Shown here: in pieces, positions 25,111 to 33,888 of the stretch
Layout of the letters: every line of letters begins with the position of its first letter
Position numbering within the stretch: position 1 is the first letter of the stretch
NCBI GenBank assembly: GCA_015472025.1
Contig: BNHL01000001.1
Span: 372,001 to 436,000 of the forward strand
From: Cytophagales bacterium WSM2-2
GTDB taxonomy: Bacteria; Bacteroidota; Bacteroidia; Cytophagales; Cyclobacteriaceae
Direction: 5' to 3'
DNA length: 64,000 nt
Translations under genes and position numbers: made by a program
Notes under the pieces: generated by a model
The model's database searches: none
The model's input: the letters and a program-made list of their open reading frames with translations, nothing else
What the model was told of the DNA's origin: nothing

Positions 25111-26550
25111 ATGAGGTTTTTGTTCTCTTGTCTTTGTCTTGTATCTATTCCATCATGGTCACAAGTCATTCCTGATCTCACTGCTGGTGATCACTACCGA
25201 CCGTACATGACAGAGGATAAAAAGAGGGAGCAGATAATTCAGTCCATAATACCAAAAACTAAAGCACCTCAAGAACTATATTCTCAGTCCTATAGAGGTT
25301 CGATGAATGATTATGCTAATTCCATAAAGCCGACCATAGCTGACCCTAATAGCATATTAAAAAACTTTCGTGCACTTAGTCCAAGTGCCGAAGAACAAAG
25401 GCAAATGGCTGATGCAGACATTGCAGCCTATGAGGCTCAAAAACAGCAGCGACAACGACTGCTGAATGAAGCATCCAAAGAACTTGAAACTCCAACCATC
25501 AGATACAATCTTGGAATTCATAATAGTGATGCTGCTGAAATCTATGCGAACGCATATACTCAATTGAATGCCATGCTTACAGGAAGTCAACAAATAGATT
25601 TCTTGAAGGCAACTTGGTTGGTGGAAAGTTCTTTAGATAGATCATTGTCATGGGAGGAGTTCAACAAGATGTTCCAAGACGATGTGCAAATCATAGCTGC
25701 GTTGATGCAAAAGGACAAGCTATCGCCAAACGACAATCTTGCCAAGCTGATGGCGATTTATAAGTTCATGGCTGATACGACAACGGTGTTTGTAAAGAGT
25801 AAAGAAAAGAATGTCACAACTCACCCAATGTTTTACGATTATGATGACTATGAAGGAAAGAAAGACATTACCAAAGTCTTTGTGAGTAAGTTACTTCGTA
25901 CTGGTACGGGTCAGTGCATGAGTCTTCCGATGCTCTATTTTTTATATGCTAAAGCGTTAGGGGCTGATGCACATCTTGCATTTGCCCCACAACATACTTA
26001 CATCACTTTCAAAGATCATCTCGGTGACTGGCAGAATATTGAACTCACAGGAAAGATGTTTACCACAAATGACTTCTACTGGCAATCTGGCTTTATTAAA
26101 ACAGAGCAACGTAAAAGTGGAATCTACCTAACACCAATTTCGGATAAAGAAACTATCTCCTATTTACTCACGACATTGACACTTACTTACATCAAGAAGT
26201 TCGGCACTGATGACAGAGCATTGGAGATGGCGTTAACGGCAAGAGAGAATTTTCCAAAGAGTTTAACTGCTAACATGATAGTGGCTGGCTACACTCAGGA
26301 ATTATGGAAGGACATTCTTAGGCAATACGATGTGTTCAGTTTAAATGAAACTCAATTGGCGAATGATCAAAAAGCACAATCGATAAAGAAAGCAAAGGAA
26401 GCTGCAAAGAACCACCTACTGAAAGATTTAGGGTATGCAGAAATGCCTCAATGGGCGTACAAACAATGGCTTGATGGCGTGAACAAACTTGCCAATAAAA
26501 AACAACACGTTGTAAAAAGAAGACAACTCGAACATCAATTGAACCGATAA
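25111..26550 (+). CDS. Secreted transglutaminase-fold protein (without Rhs core)
   Basis: The product is 479 residues with a signal peptide (about 1-18, [18 protein letters not shown]). A helical, Gln/Ala-rich region (about 85-130) precedes a transglutaminase-like domain at about 200-320. C269 in [13 protein letters not shown]295 in [10 protein letters not shown], and E311 (or D306) after GDWQN would form the Cys-His-Asp/Glu triad. A helical TPR-like segment (about 345-400) and a basic C terminus ([16 protein letters not shown]) follow. The next gene, four bases on, carries the same domain fused to an Rhs core. The protein could act as protease, amidase or crosslinker outside the cytoplasm, perhaps processing or partnering the Rhs protein (inference). 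Confidence 0.7.
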   Translation: MRFLFSCLCLVSIPSWSQVIPDLTAGDHYRPYMTEDKKREQIIQSIIPKTKAPQELYSQSYRGSMNDYANSIKPTIADPNSILKNFRALSPSAEEQRQMADADIAAYEAQKQQRQRLLNEASKELETPTIRYNLGIHNSDAAEIYANAYTQLNAMLTGSQQIDFLKATWLVESSLDRSLSWEEFNKMFQDDVQIIAALMQKDKLSPNDNLAKLMAIYKFMADTTTVFVKSKEKNVTTHPMFYDYDDYEGKKDITKVFVSKLLRTGTGQCMSLPMLYFLYAKALGADAHLAFAPQHTYITFKDHLGDWQNIELTGKMFTTNDFYWQSGFIKTEQRKSGIYLTPISDKETISYLLTTLTLTYIKKFGTDDRALEMALTARENFPKSLTANMIVAGYTQELWKDILRQYDVFSLNETQLANDQKAQSIKKAKEAAKNHLLKDLGYAEMPQWAYKQWLDGVNKLANKKQHVVKRRQLEHQLNR

Positions 26551-26554
26551 ACCT

Positions 26555-28555
26555 ATGACCAGAATTATTCTATTTCTATTGCTGACTTGTTTAGCACTAC
26601 CAAGTATCAGTCAGGATACCAAAGCCAAATATCAAAAAGCATTTGATGAACTCCATAAGATGATTAACGGTGACACGGTAATGTCATTCAAGAGAGCAGT
26701 GTTCGTTACTGAGAACGCTTACTTTGATAATAAACTCAACTATTACAATGACTACCTAAAACCTATTGAGGCTTTAGTCAGAATGACAAAGGTGGTTGCC
26801 GCTCGTGACGGTTTGAATTATCCACAAAAAGATAGGAATGAAGTGTTGCTATCAGCGTCAATATATAGAATGATGAAGGACTCATTAGTATTTGAGAACC
26901 CAAATAACAATTCACGGTTTCTAAAGACTCCCTACACTTATGATATAAATGATTTTTGGGGTGAAAAGGATTGGACTAAAATGTTTGTCACCAAACTTAT
27001 GTACACTCAATCTGGCAATTGTCATAGCCTACCTGCTCTATACAAAATTCTCGCAGATGAATTTAATGTCAAGGCATACTTAGCCGTTACCCCGAATCAT
27101 ACTTACATAAAGCAATGGAATGACAAAGAGGGTTGGTACAATACCGAGTTGACAACCGGTCGATTCCCTTATGATGCTGACATTAAATTCAATAGCTATA
27201 TCAAAGACGATGCTATTGCCGCAGGGGTTTATATGGATACTTTGTCGGCTAAAGAAACTATTGCCTACGCCATCACAGACTTAGCGCAAGGTTATGTAAA
27301 GAAGACCGGCTATAATGATATGGTAACTGCAATACGTTGGATAGACGTTGCGCTTCAATACTATCCTGATTACGTTAGTGCTCTAATCTTTAAAGCAGAG
27401 TTGCAAAAAAAGGAGTATGAACATTCCAATAAAGACAAGAATATGTTTGCAGACCTTGAACAATCTTACACTAAGATTCATGAGTTAGGTTATAGGAGAA
27501 TGCCCAAAGAAATGTATTTGAACTGGCTTTTCAGGGTAAACAATGACACTACGAGAAAGCCATATCACTTCTCAACACCGCAACCGTTTAAAAAATATAA
27601 CTACAATGTACTTGTGATTACTGCTGGTGATGGGCAAAACAATGAGTTCTTTGATCAAGAAGAAGTGGTTAGAATTGGAACAGTTGAGTTTAACAGATTG
27701 ACCAAAAAAATTGTGAGATTTGTTGAGCCAGATGATAAGCAAATGCCAGATGAAGTAATAGGTAGAATGTACGATCCTGCATTGGGTAGATTCTGGCAGA
27801 TTGATCCTAAGTCAGAAAAAGGCAGAAGATGGAGTCCGTATAATTTTGCATTCGATAATCCGATCAAATTTGTTGACCCTGACGGGATGTGGCCTGAATT
27901 GCCCGGGATTGAAAATCTGATAAGCAAAGCAGCCGGTGCTGTTAGAAGATATGTTGCAAACAAAGTTGAGCAGACAGTCGTTGCAGTTGGCGAAAAGGTC
28001 AAGGAAGCAGTCTCAAGCGTAAAAGTTTCAATCTATGGCAAAGGTGAAATAAGTCAATCTTCAGGAAAAAGAGTAGCTGGTGAAATTCATAAAAGTGTAG
28101 GGGGAGATATGAACCTCGGTTCGAAAACGGATTGGAGATACGGTGTTGAAGCAAGTACAAGTCCTTCAAACCTGACCAACGTAAACGTGACACCGACAAA
28201 GTTTGCAGCATCCTCCACGAGTTCCGAAAAAACAGCAGGCGCTTCGGTTGGGGGGCCGGTTGCCGAGACTCCTGCCGGAGTCCCGGTTACTGCCAATATA
28301 TCTACGGCCTCAAAGAGCACTAATGAGAATGGCGAAGTGACTCATAGTACTGAATATGGTGCAAGTCTCTCACTCGTATCAGGTTGGGGATTACATCTTT
28401 CAGCATCTTCAGAGCAAAATTCCAATGGAACTTCCACTAACTCGGTATCGGTATCGCCTTTTACTACTGGATTTTCGATTGGCTTCATTAAAAGTGTGGA
28501 TGTAAATGTAAGTTTTGGCGTTAAATTCAGTGTAACCAATAAAAATGATGAATGA
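26555..28555 (+). CDS. Transglutaminase-fold/Rhs-core protein with variable C terminus (putative polymorphic toxin)
   Basis: The product is 666 residues with a signal peptide (about 1-19). The transglutaminase-fold domain (about 110-215) has C156 in [12 protein letters not shown]182 in [10 protein letters not shown] and E198, and is paralogous to the upstream gene's domain. A TPR-like part (about 235-330) follows. At about 393-445 lies a short Rhs repeat-associated core: [20 protein letters not shown] and [20 protein letters not shown], the boundary motif that precedes variable toxin domains. The last about 220 residues are Gly/Ser/Thr-rich with alternating strands ([18 protein letters not shown]) and resemble no toxin I know. 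The stop overlaps the next gene's ATG. Toxin function is inferred from architecture and from the immunity-like neighbour. Confidence 0.7.
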   Translation: MTRIILFLLLTCLALPSISQDTKAKYQKAFDELHKMINGDTVMSFKRAVFVTENAYFDNKLNYYNDYLKPIEALVRMTKVVAARDGLNYPQKDRNEVLLSASIYRMMKDSLVFENPNNNSRFLKTPYTYDINDFWGEKDWTKMFVTKLMYTQSGNCHSLPALYKILADEFNVKAYLAVTPNHTYIKQWNDKEGWYNTELTTGRFPYDADIKFNSYIKDDAIAAGVYMDTLSAKETIAYAITDLAQGYVKKTGYNDMVTAIRWIDVALQYYPDYVSALIFKAELQKKEYEHSNKDKNMFADLEQSYTKIHELGYRRMPKEMYLNWLFRVNNDTTRKPYHFSTPQPFKKYNYNVLVITAGDGQNNEFFDQEEVVRIGTVEFNRLTKKIVRFVEPDDKQMPDEVIGRMYDPALGRFWQIDPKSEKGRRWSPYNFAFDNPIKFVDPDGMWPELPGIENLISKAAGAVRRYVANKVEQTVVAVGEKVKEAVSSVKVSIYGKGEISQSSGKRVAGEIHKSVGGDMNLGSKTDWRYGVEASTSPSNLTNVNVTPTKFAASSTSSEKTAGASVGGPVAETPAGVPVTANISTASKSTNENGEVTHSTEYGASLSLVSGWGLHLSASSEQNSNGTSTNSVSVSPFTTGFSIGFIKSVDVNVSFGVKFSVTNKNDE

Positions 28556-28943
28556 CATGATTCGTATAGGTGCTGGGAACAAGGCATTTGATCTATTCAG
28601 TACGGCATTAAATGGTGTGATTCTTATCTCCATGCTTGTAGCATCTTTTTTCAACAGTGCTTGGTTATCCTTCTTTGGCATTTTCTTGCTCGTAAGCGGG
28701 ATTCACATATTGCTGAATATTAATCGCTACTATATTTTTATTAAGGATGATTCCATTTTAATAGATCACATCTTTAAAAAGCGGAGGTCGATCAAAAGAA
28801 GTTTATATGAAGGTCTCAAACGACCTGCTCTTAGTTTTCCACTTAGCAACGAACTTTGCATTTCATTTAAAAATGGAGAAGTTTTCAGGTTTATGGGCGG
28901 AGTTAGCAGAATTAATGATCTCGACAAAAAGATAAAAGGGTAA
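28545..28943 (+). CDS. Two-TM PH-like protein, candidate immunity protein A
   Basis: The product is 132 residues. Its first ATG (28545) overlaps the end of the Rhs-core gene by 11 bases; ATG 28548 and 28557 are alternatives. All imply translational coupling. It has a TM hairpin at about 22-60 ([35 protein letters not shown]) followed by a small beta-rich domain ([37 protein letters not shown]) like bacterial PH-type domains. Immunity proteins commonly follow toxins directly. A membrane protein would suit a membrane- or periplasm-acting toxin. The immunity role is inference. Confidence 0.6.
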   Translation: MMNDMIRIGAGNKAFDLFSTALNGVILISMLVASFFNSAWLSFFGIFLLVSGIHILLNINRYYIFIKDDSILIDHIFKKRRSIKRSLYEGLKRPALSFPLSNELCISFKNGEVFRFMGGVSRINDLDKKIKG

Positions 28944-28952
28944 AAAAGTAAT

Positions 28953-29402
28953 ATGAAAAAAATAATTTTTCTTGGAATGCTGTTCTGTTCGTTTGCTTCT
29001 TTAGCGCAAACTGATCCTCAAAAAATGATTGACGAATTCTTCAATCGCTACAAAAGTAAAAACCCAAACGATGCTATTGACTATATCTTCTCGACCAATA
29101 AATGGATGGCTGATACTCAAGATCAAATAGACAATATTAAATTCAAGTTGAATGGCACACTAAAGTTGCTTGGTGAGTATAAGGGATTCAATCCGATTAC
29201 TAAGAAAACAATTGGCGAGCATCTTTCCTTCCACACATTTCTGGTAAGGTATGACCGTCAACCATTGAGATTCAATTTTCTTTTTTACAAGGCAAGCGAT
29301 CAGTGGGCAATGTATTCGTTTAGTTATGACGATAATCTTGACGAAGAACTGAAAGAAGCTGCGAGGGCATACAAGCTAAAAGAGAACTTAGAGCAGCATT
29401 GA
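28953..29402 (+). CDS. Periplasmic protein, unknown (NTF2-like pattern)
   Basis: The product is 149 residues with a clear signal peptide (MKKIIFLGMLFCSFASLAQ). The mature part, MIDEFFNRYKSKNPNDAIDY at the start, a central LGEYKGFNPITKKT and FNFLFYKASDQWAMYSFSYD near the end, follows the cone-shaped NTF2-like or DUF4783-like pattern of periplasmic Bacteroidota proteins. It lies nine bases after the first immunity candidate, so it belongs to the cassette transcript. It may be a second, periplasmic immunity factor or an unrelated passenger. Confidence 0.55.
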   Translation: MKKIIFLGMLFCSFASLAQTDPQKMIDEFFNRYKSKNPNDAIDYIFSTNKWMADTQDQIDNIKFKLNGTLKLLGEYKGFNPITKKTIGEHLSFHTFLVRYDRQPLRFNFLFYKASDQWAMYSFSYDDNLDEELKEAARAYKLKENLEQH

Positions 29403-29412
29403 AATCAAATCA

Positions 29413-29850
29413 ATGAAACAAGGTAGGTTAAGTAGTGGTTCTGCAAGTATAGGTCAGCTTATGCTTGTGATTTTCTTTGCACCATTTATGCTTTTTTTGT
29501 GCTACTCAGTCTTAAATAAAACAACCAATGATGGGCTGATCTTTCTTGCCGTAGTAACAGGAGTAGTGATACTAATTTTTAAAAATGCCATTTCTTATGC
29601 TGATGTCTCAATTGAAGGTCGAAGCCTCTTAATTGAAAAATTCTTCTTTGTTAGAAAAAAATCTGTTGATGAATTTAAATTGATCAATTCTGCAATACTC
29701 CCATTTACCTATTATATCGAATTTACTGACGGTAAAAAGGTGTACTTCTTTTTAAGATACTCCGAAATTTTCAAACAGTTCTTTGGTTCTGATTCTGATA
29801 AATTTCTTATCGATCTAAGAAAAATGTTTAACGATGAAAAAGACTATTAG
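29413..29850 (+). CDS. Two-TM PH-like protein, candidate immunity protein B
   Basis: The product is 145 residues with the same architecture as the protein at 28545: a TM hairpin at about 16-60 (LMLVIFFAPFMLFLCYSVLN; FLAVVTGVVILIF) and a beta-rich domain (VSIEGRSLLIEKFFFVRKKS; YYIEFTDGKKVYFFLRYSE). The two share the layout and the charged turn after the second strand but little identity. That pattern suggests an old duplicate or a second immunity gene kept from an earlier toxin variant. It lies ten bases downstream of the periplasmic protein gene. Confidence 0.55.
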   Translation: MKQGRLSSGSASIGQLMLVIFFAPFMLFLCYSVLNKTTNDGLIFLAVVTGVVILIFKNAISYADVSIEGRSLLIEKFFFVRKKSVDEFKLINSAILPFTYYIEFTDGKKVYFFLRYSEIFKQFFGSDSDKFLIDLRKMFNDEKDY

Positions 29851-29861
29851 GATTTCCCTTA

Positions 29862-30089
29862 GTGTTAGTTAAAACTCTAAATATTGTTGGCTTATGTCTC
29901 GATATTGCTGGTGCGATCGTAATGTTTCTTTACACCCCACACCCTATAAATATTAGTGGTATAGGAGACGGTGACGATATAAAGAATGAACTTAATGCTG
30001 CAATACACCAAAAGAAAAGAGTGAGAGTTGGGATGACGCTCTTGATTACCGGATTCCTCCTTCAATTGATCAGTACAATTTTATCATAG
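29862..30089 (+). CDS. Small two-TM protein, end of cassette
   Basis: The product is 75 residues from GTG 29862; no ATG is available. It has two TM helices (about 4-26, LNIVGLCLDIAGAIVMFLY, and 53-73, GMTLLITGFLLQLISTI) separated by a polar loop with GDGDDIKNELNAAIHQKKR. It is twelve bases after the second PH-like protein and three bases from the convergent integrase end, so it closes the cassette. Function unknown. Confidence 0.5.
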   Translation: MLVKTLNIVGLCLDIAGAIVMFLYTPHPINISGIGDGDDIKNELNAAIHQKKRVRVGMTLLITGFLLQLISTILS

Positions 30090-30092
30090 GAC

Positions 30093-31946
30093 TTATGGTC
30101 GCCTCTTGTTAAAGATTTCAAATAATTTAATTAAATCTTTTTCTGTATAGTGAGCACCAATGGCAAAGTAGTGCTTTAAAGCAATTGCCCGGTCAGAATG
30201 ACCAGTTCTCTTAATGACCGTATCCAAAGACTCGCCCATAGCTCCACACAACACATAGTATGTTGATCTCGCAAACTTGCTACTAATAGCGTCAAATAAC
30301 TTTTGTGAATGATTAATTGCCCCTTGCATTGTTAATTCCTTCCAATTTATTACACGATCAAAGTCCAACAGTTTGAATAATTTTTTGAGATTTCGTGCAA
30401 AGATAGCTTCGCTTTCAACTGGTATCTTGTTATGATGCTTTCTTAACAAAGCGAGAGCAGGTTTAACAATAACGTTCTTTACATAACCCCCTGTCTTTAT
30501 TTGCTCGAATTGGATTAGAGAGAACGATGTCAGGTTAACCACTGTCTTGTCATAGTTCAACAAATCACTAACACGTAATCCGCCAAGCAAAACAGCCAAC
30601 ACAAAAGAATCTCTTGTCTCTTCTAAATCATTTAGTATCTCGGTTGCTCTTTTTTCAAGTAATCTATTTTTCTCTCTTTGAGCAAGATTATCAAGAATCT
30701 TCTTATCAATCCTTTTTACTTCCCTCAATTCAGTTTGAATGATCTGTTTACCATACTTTTTAAATGACAAGTCTGCATACATTAAACTCAGGAATTCGCT
30801 TGGTTCAATAAAATCAACATTCTCATTGTAATTAGTAAGGTGACCTTTCTTGTTTGAATCTGTTTTAACGAAAGCCTGAGCATCAATTTTACTCGTGAAA
30901 TCTTTTGTAATAAATTCTTCATCAACTAAAGTCTTAATGTAAGCCAACGTTTTTTTATGGATGCTATCACCAAAAGTGTTCAATGAATAAGGTTTGAACT
31001 TGGTTTTATCCGTGAACTTGTATTTAGCATCGATCACAAATGGATTGTGTGATGCTTTCTTTAGAGTTAAGTTATTACCAGTCTCTTTGACAAACTTGTA
31101 GAAGCCGTGAATCCAGTCGGCATTAAAATCCTTTACATGTTCGCTTGGTTTTCGATTAGCACGATATGACAGTAGATTACTCATGAGTTGTTGCGCATCG
31201 TAACTGATCAAAAGCTTAGGGTTGCCAGCAGCATCTTTCTTTATTACAAACCTCAAGTAGCCAAACAAATGGAAGATATTAGTTTTATCCCAACCGTCTT
31301 CCTCCATATAACGCAATTCAGGAGTCATTCCATCAAGTTCTCTTCTTCTTTCCAAATTTCTTTGGTTCGCAGACCTTTGATACTTGCGAGATAGTATTTC
31401 TTCCTCAACATCTTCACGGCTTTGAAAGACCATCTCCCCCGTCTCTTCACTTCCAGTACCCTCAACAACAACCTTGGACAAATCCTTTGGTAAATCGCTC
31501 ATCAGTTCCTTGATCTCAGAGGTTGTTAATACCTCTTCGCCTATCACCATACCCCGATCCGTTACCGGAATCGTAACGTATTGGTTATTCGTCTTCTTTT
31601 TAAATGAATTACCGTAAAGATGAATCATCAATTCATCCTTGATAATGTGTGGATGAGTTCTGAAGTAATCAGCAATTGTAATTTTTAGTGATTGAATTCT
31701 TAGGTTCAATTCTTCCATTACTTCTCTTGAGTGACCACTTGTTATGTTGCCATTCTCGAATTTCGTTCCCTTAATACGGACTAATTTTTGATCGTATAAC
31801 TCAAAGTTGTGTTCGGGTGATCCCACTTTAGTTGCCTTGATATTAATACCTCTTAATCCGTTTTCATCGGCAAAAGATTTACGAAGAATGTAAGGATAGA
31901 TTGAATAGCCGTTGGCTTTGAGAACTGACACGGGTTTTTTACCCAT
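30093..31946 (-). CDS. Tyrosine recombinase/integrase, large atypical
   Basis: The product is 617 residues, longer than the usual 350-450. The C-terminal catalytic domain shows R458 in LLGGLRVSDLL, K484 in FEQIKTGGYVK, the box II region KFARSTYYVLCGAMG with R560, H583 in RTGHSDRAIAL and the nucleophile Y593 in KHYF. The His normally three residues before the box II Arg is Lys (K557). The N-terminal half contains an acidic segment (about 165-200; SEETGEMVFQSREDVEEEIL) and a helical core-binding domain (about 220-330). It lies at the prophage's right end, with repeats upstream that may be arm or operator sites, and would catalyse prophage integration and excision. Confidence 0.85.
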   Translation of the reverse strand: MGKKPVSVLKANGYSIYPYILRKSFADENGLRGINIKATKVGSPEHNFELYDQKLVRIKGTKFENGNITSGHSREVMEELNLRIQSLKITIADYFRTHPHIIKDELMIHLYGNSFKKKTNNQYVTIPVTDRGMVIGEEVLTTSEIKELMSDLPKDLSKVVVEGTGSEETGEMVFQSREDVEEEILSRKYQRSANQRNLERRRELDGMTPELRYMEEDGWDKTNIFHLFGYLRFVIKKDAAGNPKLLISYDAQQLMSNLLSYRANRKPSEHVKDFNADWIHGFYKFVKETGNNLTLKKASHNPFVIDAKYKFTDKTKFKPYSLNTFGDSIHKKTLAYIKTLVDEEFITKDFTSKIDAQAFVKTDSNKKGHLTNYNENVDFIEPSEFLSLMYADLSFKKYGKQIIQTELREVKRIDKKILDNLAQREKNRLLEKRATEILNDLEETRDSFVLAVLLGGLRVSDLLNYDKTVVNLTSFSLIQFEQIKTGGYVKNVIVKPALALLRKHHNKIPVESEAIFARNLKKLFKLLDFDRVINWKELTMQGAINHSQKLFDAISSKFARSTYYVLCGAMGESLDTVIKRTGHSDRAIALKHYFAIGAHYTEKDLIKLFEIFNKRRP

Positions 31947-31986
31947 AAAAATAAGTAATGTGTTGTGATTCGCTTGATGGTTGAAT

Positions 31987-32049
31987 CATTACCACATTAA
32001 GCGGGCGTTTGTTTACCACATTACCATACAGAAATGGTCTTCATTACCA
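31987..32049. repeat. CATTACCA repeat cluster upstream of integrase
   Basis: The octamer CATTACCA occurs exactly at 31987-31994, 32019-32026 and 32042-32049, plus TTACCA at 32013-32018, within 63 bases just upstream of the integrase start. Integrase arm-type sites or a regulator's binding sites are likely. The attachment core itself was not identified. Confidence 0.55.
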
Positions 32050-32166
32050 TATAAAAACCCTTGTTCTGCTGAAATTTGAAGGGCTTGGGTAAAAATTAAT
32101 TTCCTGTCGGGACTACTAACGAGCTTCTACGGTTGCTACAATTCATATAGGATCTTGAAAAAGAAT

Positions 32167-32907
32167 ATGAATCGGAATATCTTAATTAGTATTATCGCCT
32201 GCACCGCAGTGATTTCCGCATGTGATAAACCAGTCGGAGCTGATCTAAGGCCCACGGCAAACTTTGTCATTAATAAGAACAAATTTATTGGTGGAGATAC
32301 GGTTCACCTGAAAGACTCATCGATAAATGCTTATTCATGGAAATGGCTTCTACCAGACGGTTCAGAACTTTATTCCAAAGATGTCGACTACGTTATTGAC
32401 AGTACCTCGTGTAGCAAAACTGCTAAATTTAAGTTACAAGTATTTTCGAAATCTAAGACCCTGACGGATACGATATCCAAATCGATAAGTATTACCCCAA
32501 AGATATTTAAAACCGATTTTTGGACAGGTGCTTTTACCTGCAATCCAACCGCTAAAACAATTACCATATACAATGAACATGTGTATATATCTGCAGTTCG
32601 TATCCTCCACGGGAGTTGGGTGAGCGGTATTGGAATTACCCTTGGTGGGCAAAATCTAGTTCCTGGCGTTTACAGTCTTCAGGCTGATGCTTCAAACTTA
32701 CAAGAAGGATATGCAAACATTGGAATTGGTTATGAAGATGACGGCAAAAGTTACAAATCAATGTCTGGACAGCTTGTAGTAACCATTTTACCAAGTGGAC
32801 AAATCAACTTTAGTTTTGATAATGTTGCAGCCCTTTATTTGGACCCAGACAAATTTTCAACTCCTGTTAGTAGCAACATATCTGGCAGTTTAACATTATG
32901 CCAATGA
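32167..32907 (+). CDS. PKD-like lipoprotein
   Basis: The product is 246 residues from ATG 32167 (MNRNILISIIACTAVISACD); a TTG at 32155 adds four. A lipoprotein signal ends in the lipobox VISAC. Residues about 25-110 form a PKD/immunoglobulin-like domain (PTANFVINKNKFIGGDTVHL; NAYSWKWLLPDGSELYSKD). The rest is a beta-rich domain ending SGSLTLCQ. It is surface- or periplasm-exposed and possibly a Bacteroidota carbohydrate- or protein-binding lipoprotein. It is AT-rich and lies just outside the integrase, so it may be chromosomal at the attachment site or the last prophage gene. Confidence 0.65.
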   Translation: MNRNILISIIACTAVISACDKPVGADLRPTANFVINKNKFIGGDTVHLKDSSINAYSWKWLLPDGSELYSKDVDYVIDSTSCSKTAKFKLQVFSKSKTLTDTISKSISITPKIFKTDFWTGAFTCNPTAKTITIYNEHVYISAVRILHGSWVSGIGITLGGQNLVPGVYSLQADASNLQEGYANIGIGYEDDGKSYKSMSGQLVVTILPSGQINFSFDNVAALYLDPDKFSTPVSSNISGSLTLCQ

Positions 32908-33216
32908 GTTGTAAAACTGTTGGCAATGTTTATGATTTCCTTGATTCGGAAAAGCGCATATTATCGGATTTAGTAAGCAGTTTCAACCCTGTTTGATCCC
33001 GGGAGCTGGGTAATTTCCTGTTCGACTTTTTGATTCAGAGTATATATAATATTTTCAAAGGGTTCGACAAAATCTGTCCGTCAGTCTACAAAACTTTACC
33101 CCACACGTAACTGATCTTTACATTCCCTCATTATTTTGAAAACATAGGAGTTTCTCCCCCATTTTCGGGGCGGTTATTATTCTTAGTAAGCACATTTATT
33201 GTCTACTTTAATCTAG
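32908..33216. other. Intergenic region at prophage/chromosome transition
   Basis: There is no credible gene in about 309 bases. It holds the direct repeat GTTCGAC (at about 33019 and 33063), a CCCC-ATTTTC-GGGG hairpin at about 33156-33170, and a shift from AT-rich to more balanced sequence to the right. The right attachment site could lie here or in 31947-32150, but the partner at the other prophage end is not in the window. Confidence 0.35.
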
Positions 33217-33888
33217 ATGAAAATGCGCATCGCTACTGAATTGTCCCGATTCCAGAAGTACAATGATCTGGTTCATATTCACTTCGACCAGAATATCGGC
33301 TACCTGGAAAATAACAGGAAGGGGCTCCGGGAAATGACCCGGAAGTTGGATCAGCGAATCCGCAGGTTTGAAAAAAAATACCCTGACTCTTTTGCATCCA
33401 TCGAAAACGACCTGCAAAGTGACATTGCAAAGTATGGGTCTGCAACTTTCAACCCGATCCTTAACGAAACGACTTTCATTAATAGTTATTCATTGTTCGA
33501 ATCCTTGCTCAAAAAATTATGCGATTTGGCGGCAGAGCAGGTGGGAATGACCTTCCGGCCAAAAGACCTCGGAAATTTTGCAGAGAGCTGTACCGCATTT
33601 CTAGAGTCGGAGATGGAGATCGACTTGAGCGCATTGAAACCGAGTCTAAAAGAACTAAAAATTTACCGCCAGATACAAAGCAGGCTTGTCCATAAAGAGC
33701 AGGAAAAGAAAATGGATCCTCAACTGGAAAATTTCTTATCGGGCAATACCCATTTCAGATTAAGAAATGCAGCCAAAGAGAGTTTTTATATCTACGACCC
33801 TCAGTTCGTGATCGAGTTTTGTGATCTCGCCAATAAATACCTGAGTACGATCTCGCAGAAACTTGACAAACGGTTTCCTCCACGGTAA
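33217..33888 (+). CDS. HEPN-like protein (weak motif)
   Basis: The product is 223 residues, all-helical: an N-terminal coiled-coil stretch (about 25-75; NNRKGLREMTRKLDQRIRRF), then FINSYSLFESLLKKLCDLA, and KIYRQIQSRLVHKEQEKK near 148-165. The last resembles the HEPN active-site helix 'R...RNxxvH', but S155-R156 replaces the usual R-N, so activity is uncertain. It lies outside the apparent prophage and converges with the outer-membrane protein gene without a gap. Probably a chromosomal HEPN-family gene; a defence role is only a possibility. Confidence 0.55.
   Translation: MKMRIATELSRFQKYNDLVHIHFDQNIGYLENNRKGLREMTRKLDQRIRRFEKKYPDSFASIENDLQSDIAKYGSATFNPILNETTFINSYSLFESLLKKLCDLAAEQVGMTFRPKDLGNFAESCTAFLESEMEIDLSALKPSLKELKIYRQIQSRLVHKEQEKKMDPQLENFLSGNTHFRLRNAAKESFYIYDPQFVIEFCDLANKYLSTISQKLDKRFPPR

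Larger units (their letters stand above)
1..32100. mobile_element. Prophage, siphovirus-like (right part, left end outside window)
   Basis: Seen: large terminase, prohead protease, HK97-type capsid protein, tape measure, tail proteins, phage sigma-like factors, a polymerase-like replication protein and a tyrosine recombinase lie together in AT-rich DNA. Late genes are nearly all on the minus strand, with cargo genes on the plus strand. The right boundary is inferred to lie between the integrase start (31946) and about 33.2 kb, where base composition and gene type become chromosomal. No att repeat could be paired because the left end is missing. No CI-like repressor, lysis gene or portal gene is visible in the window. 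Confidence 0.9.
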
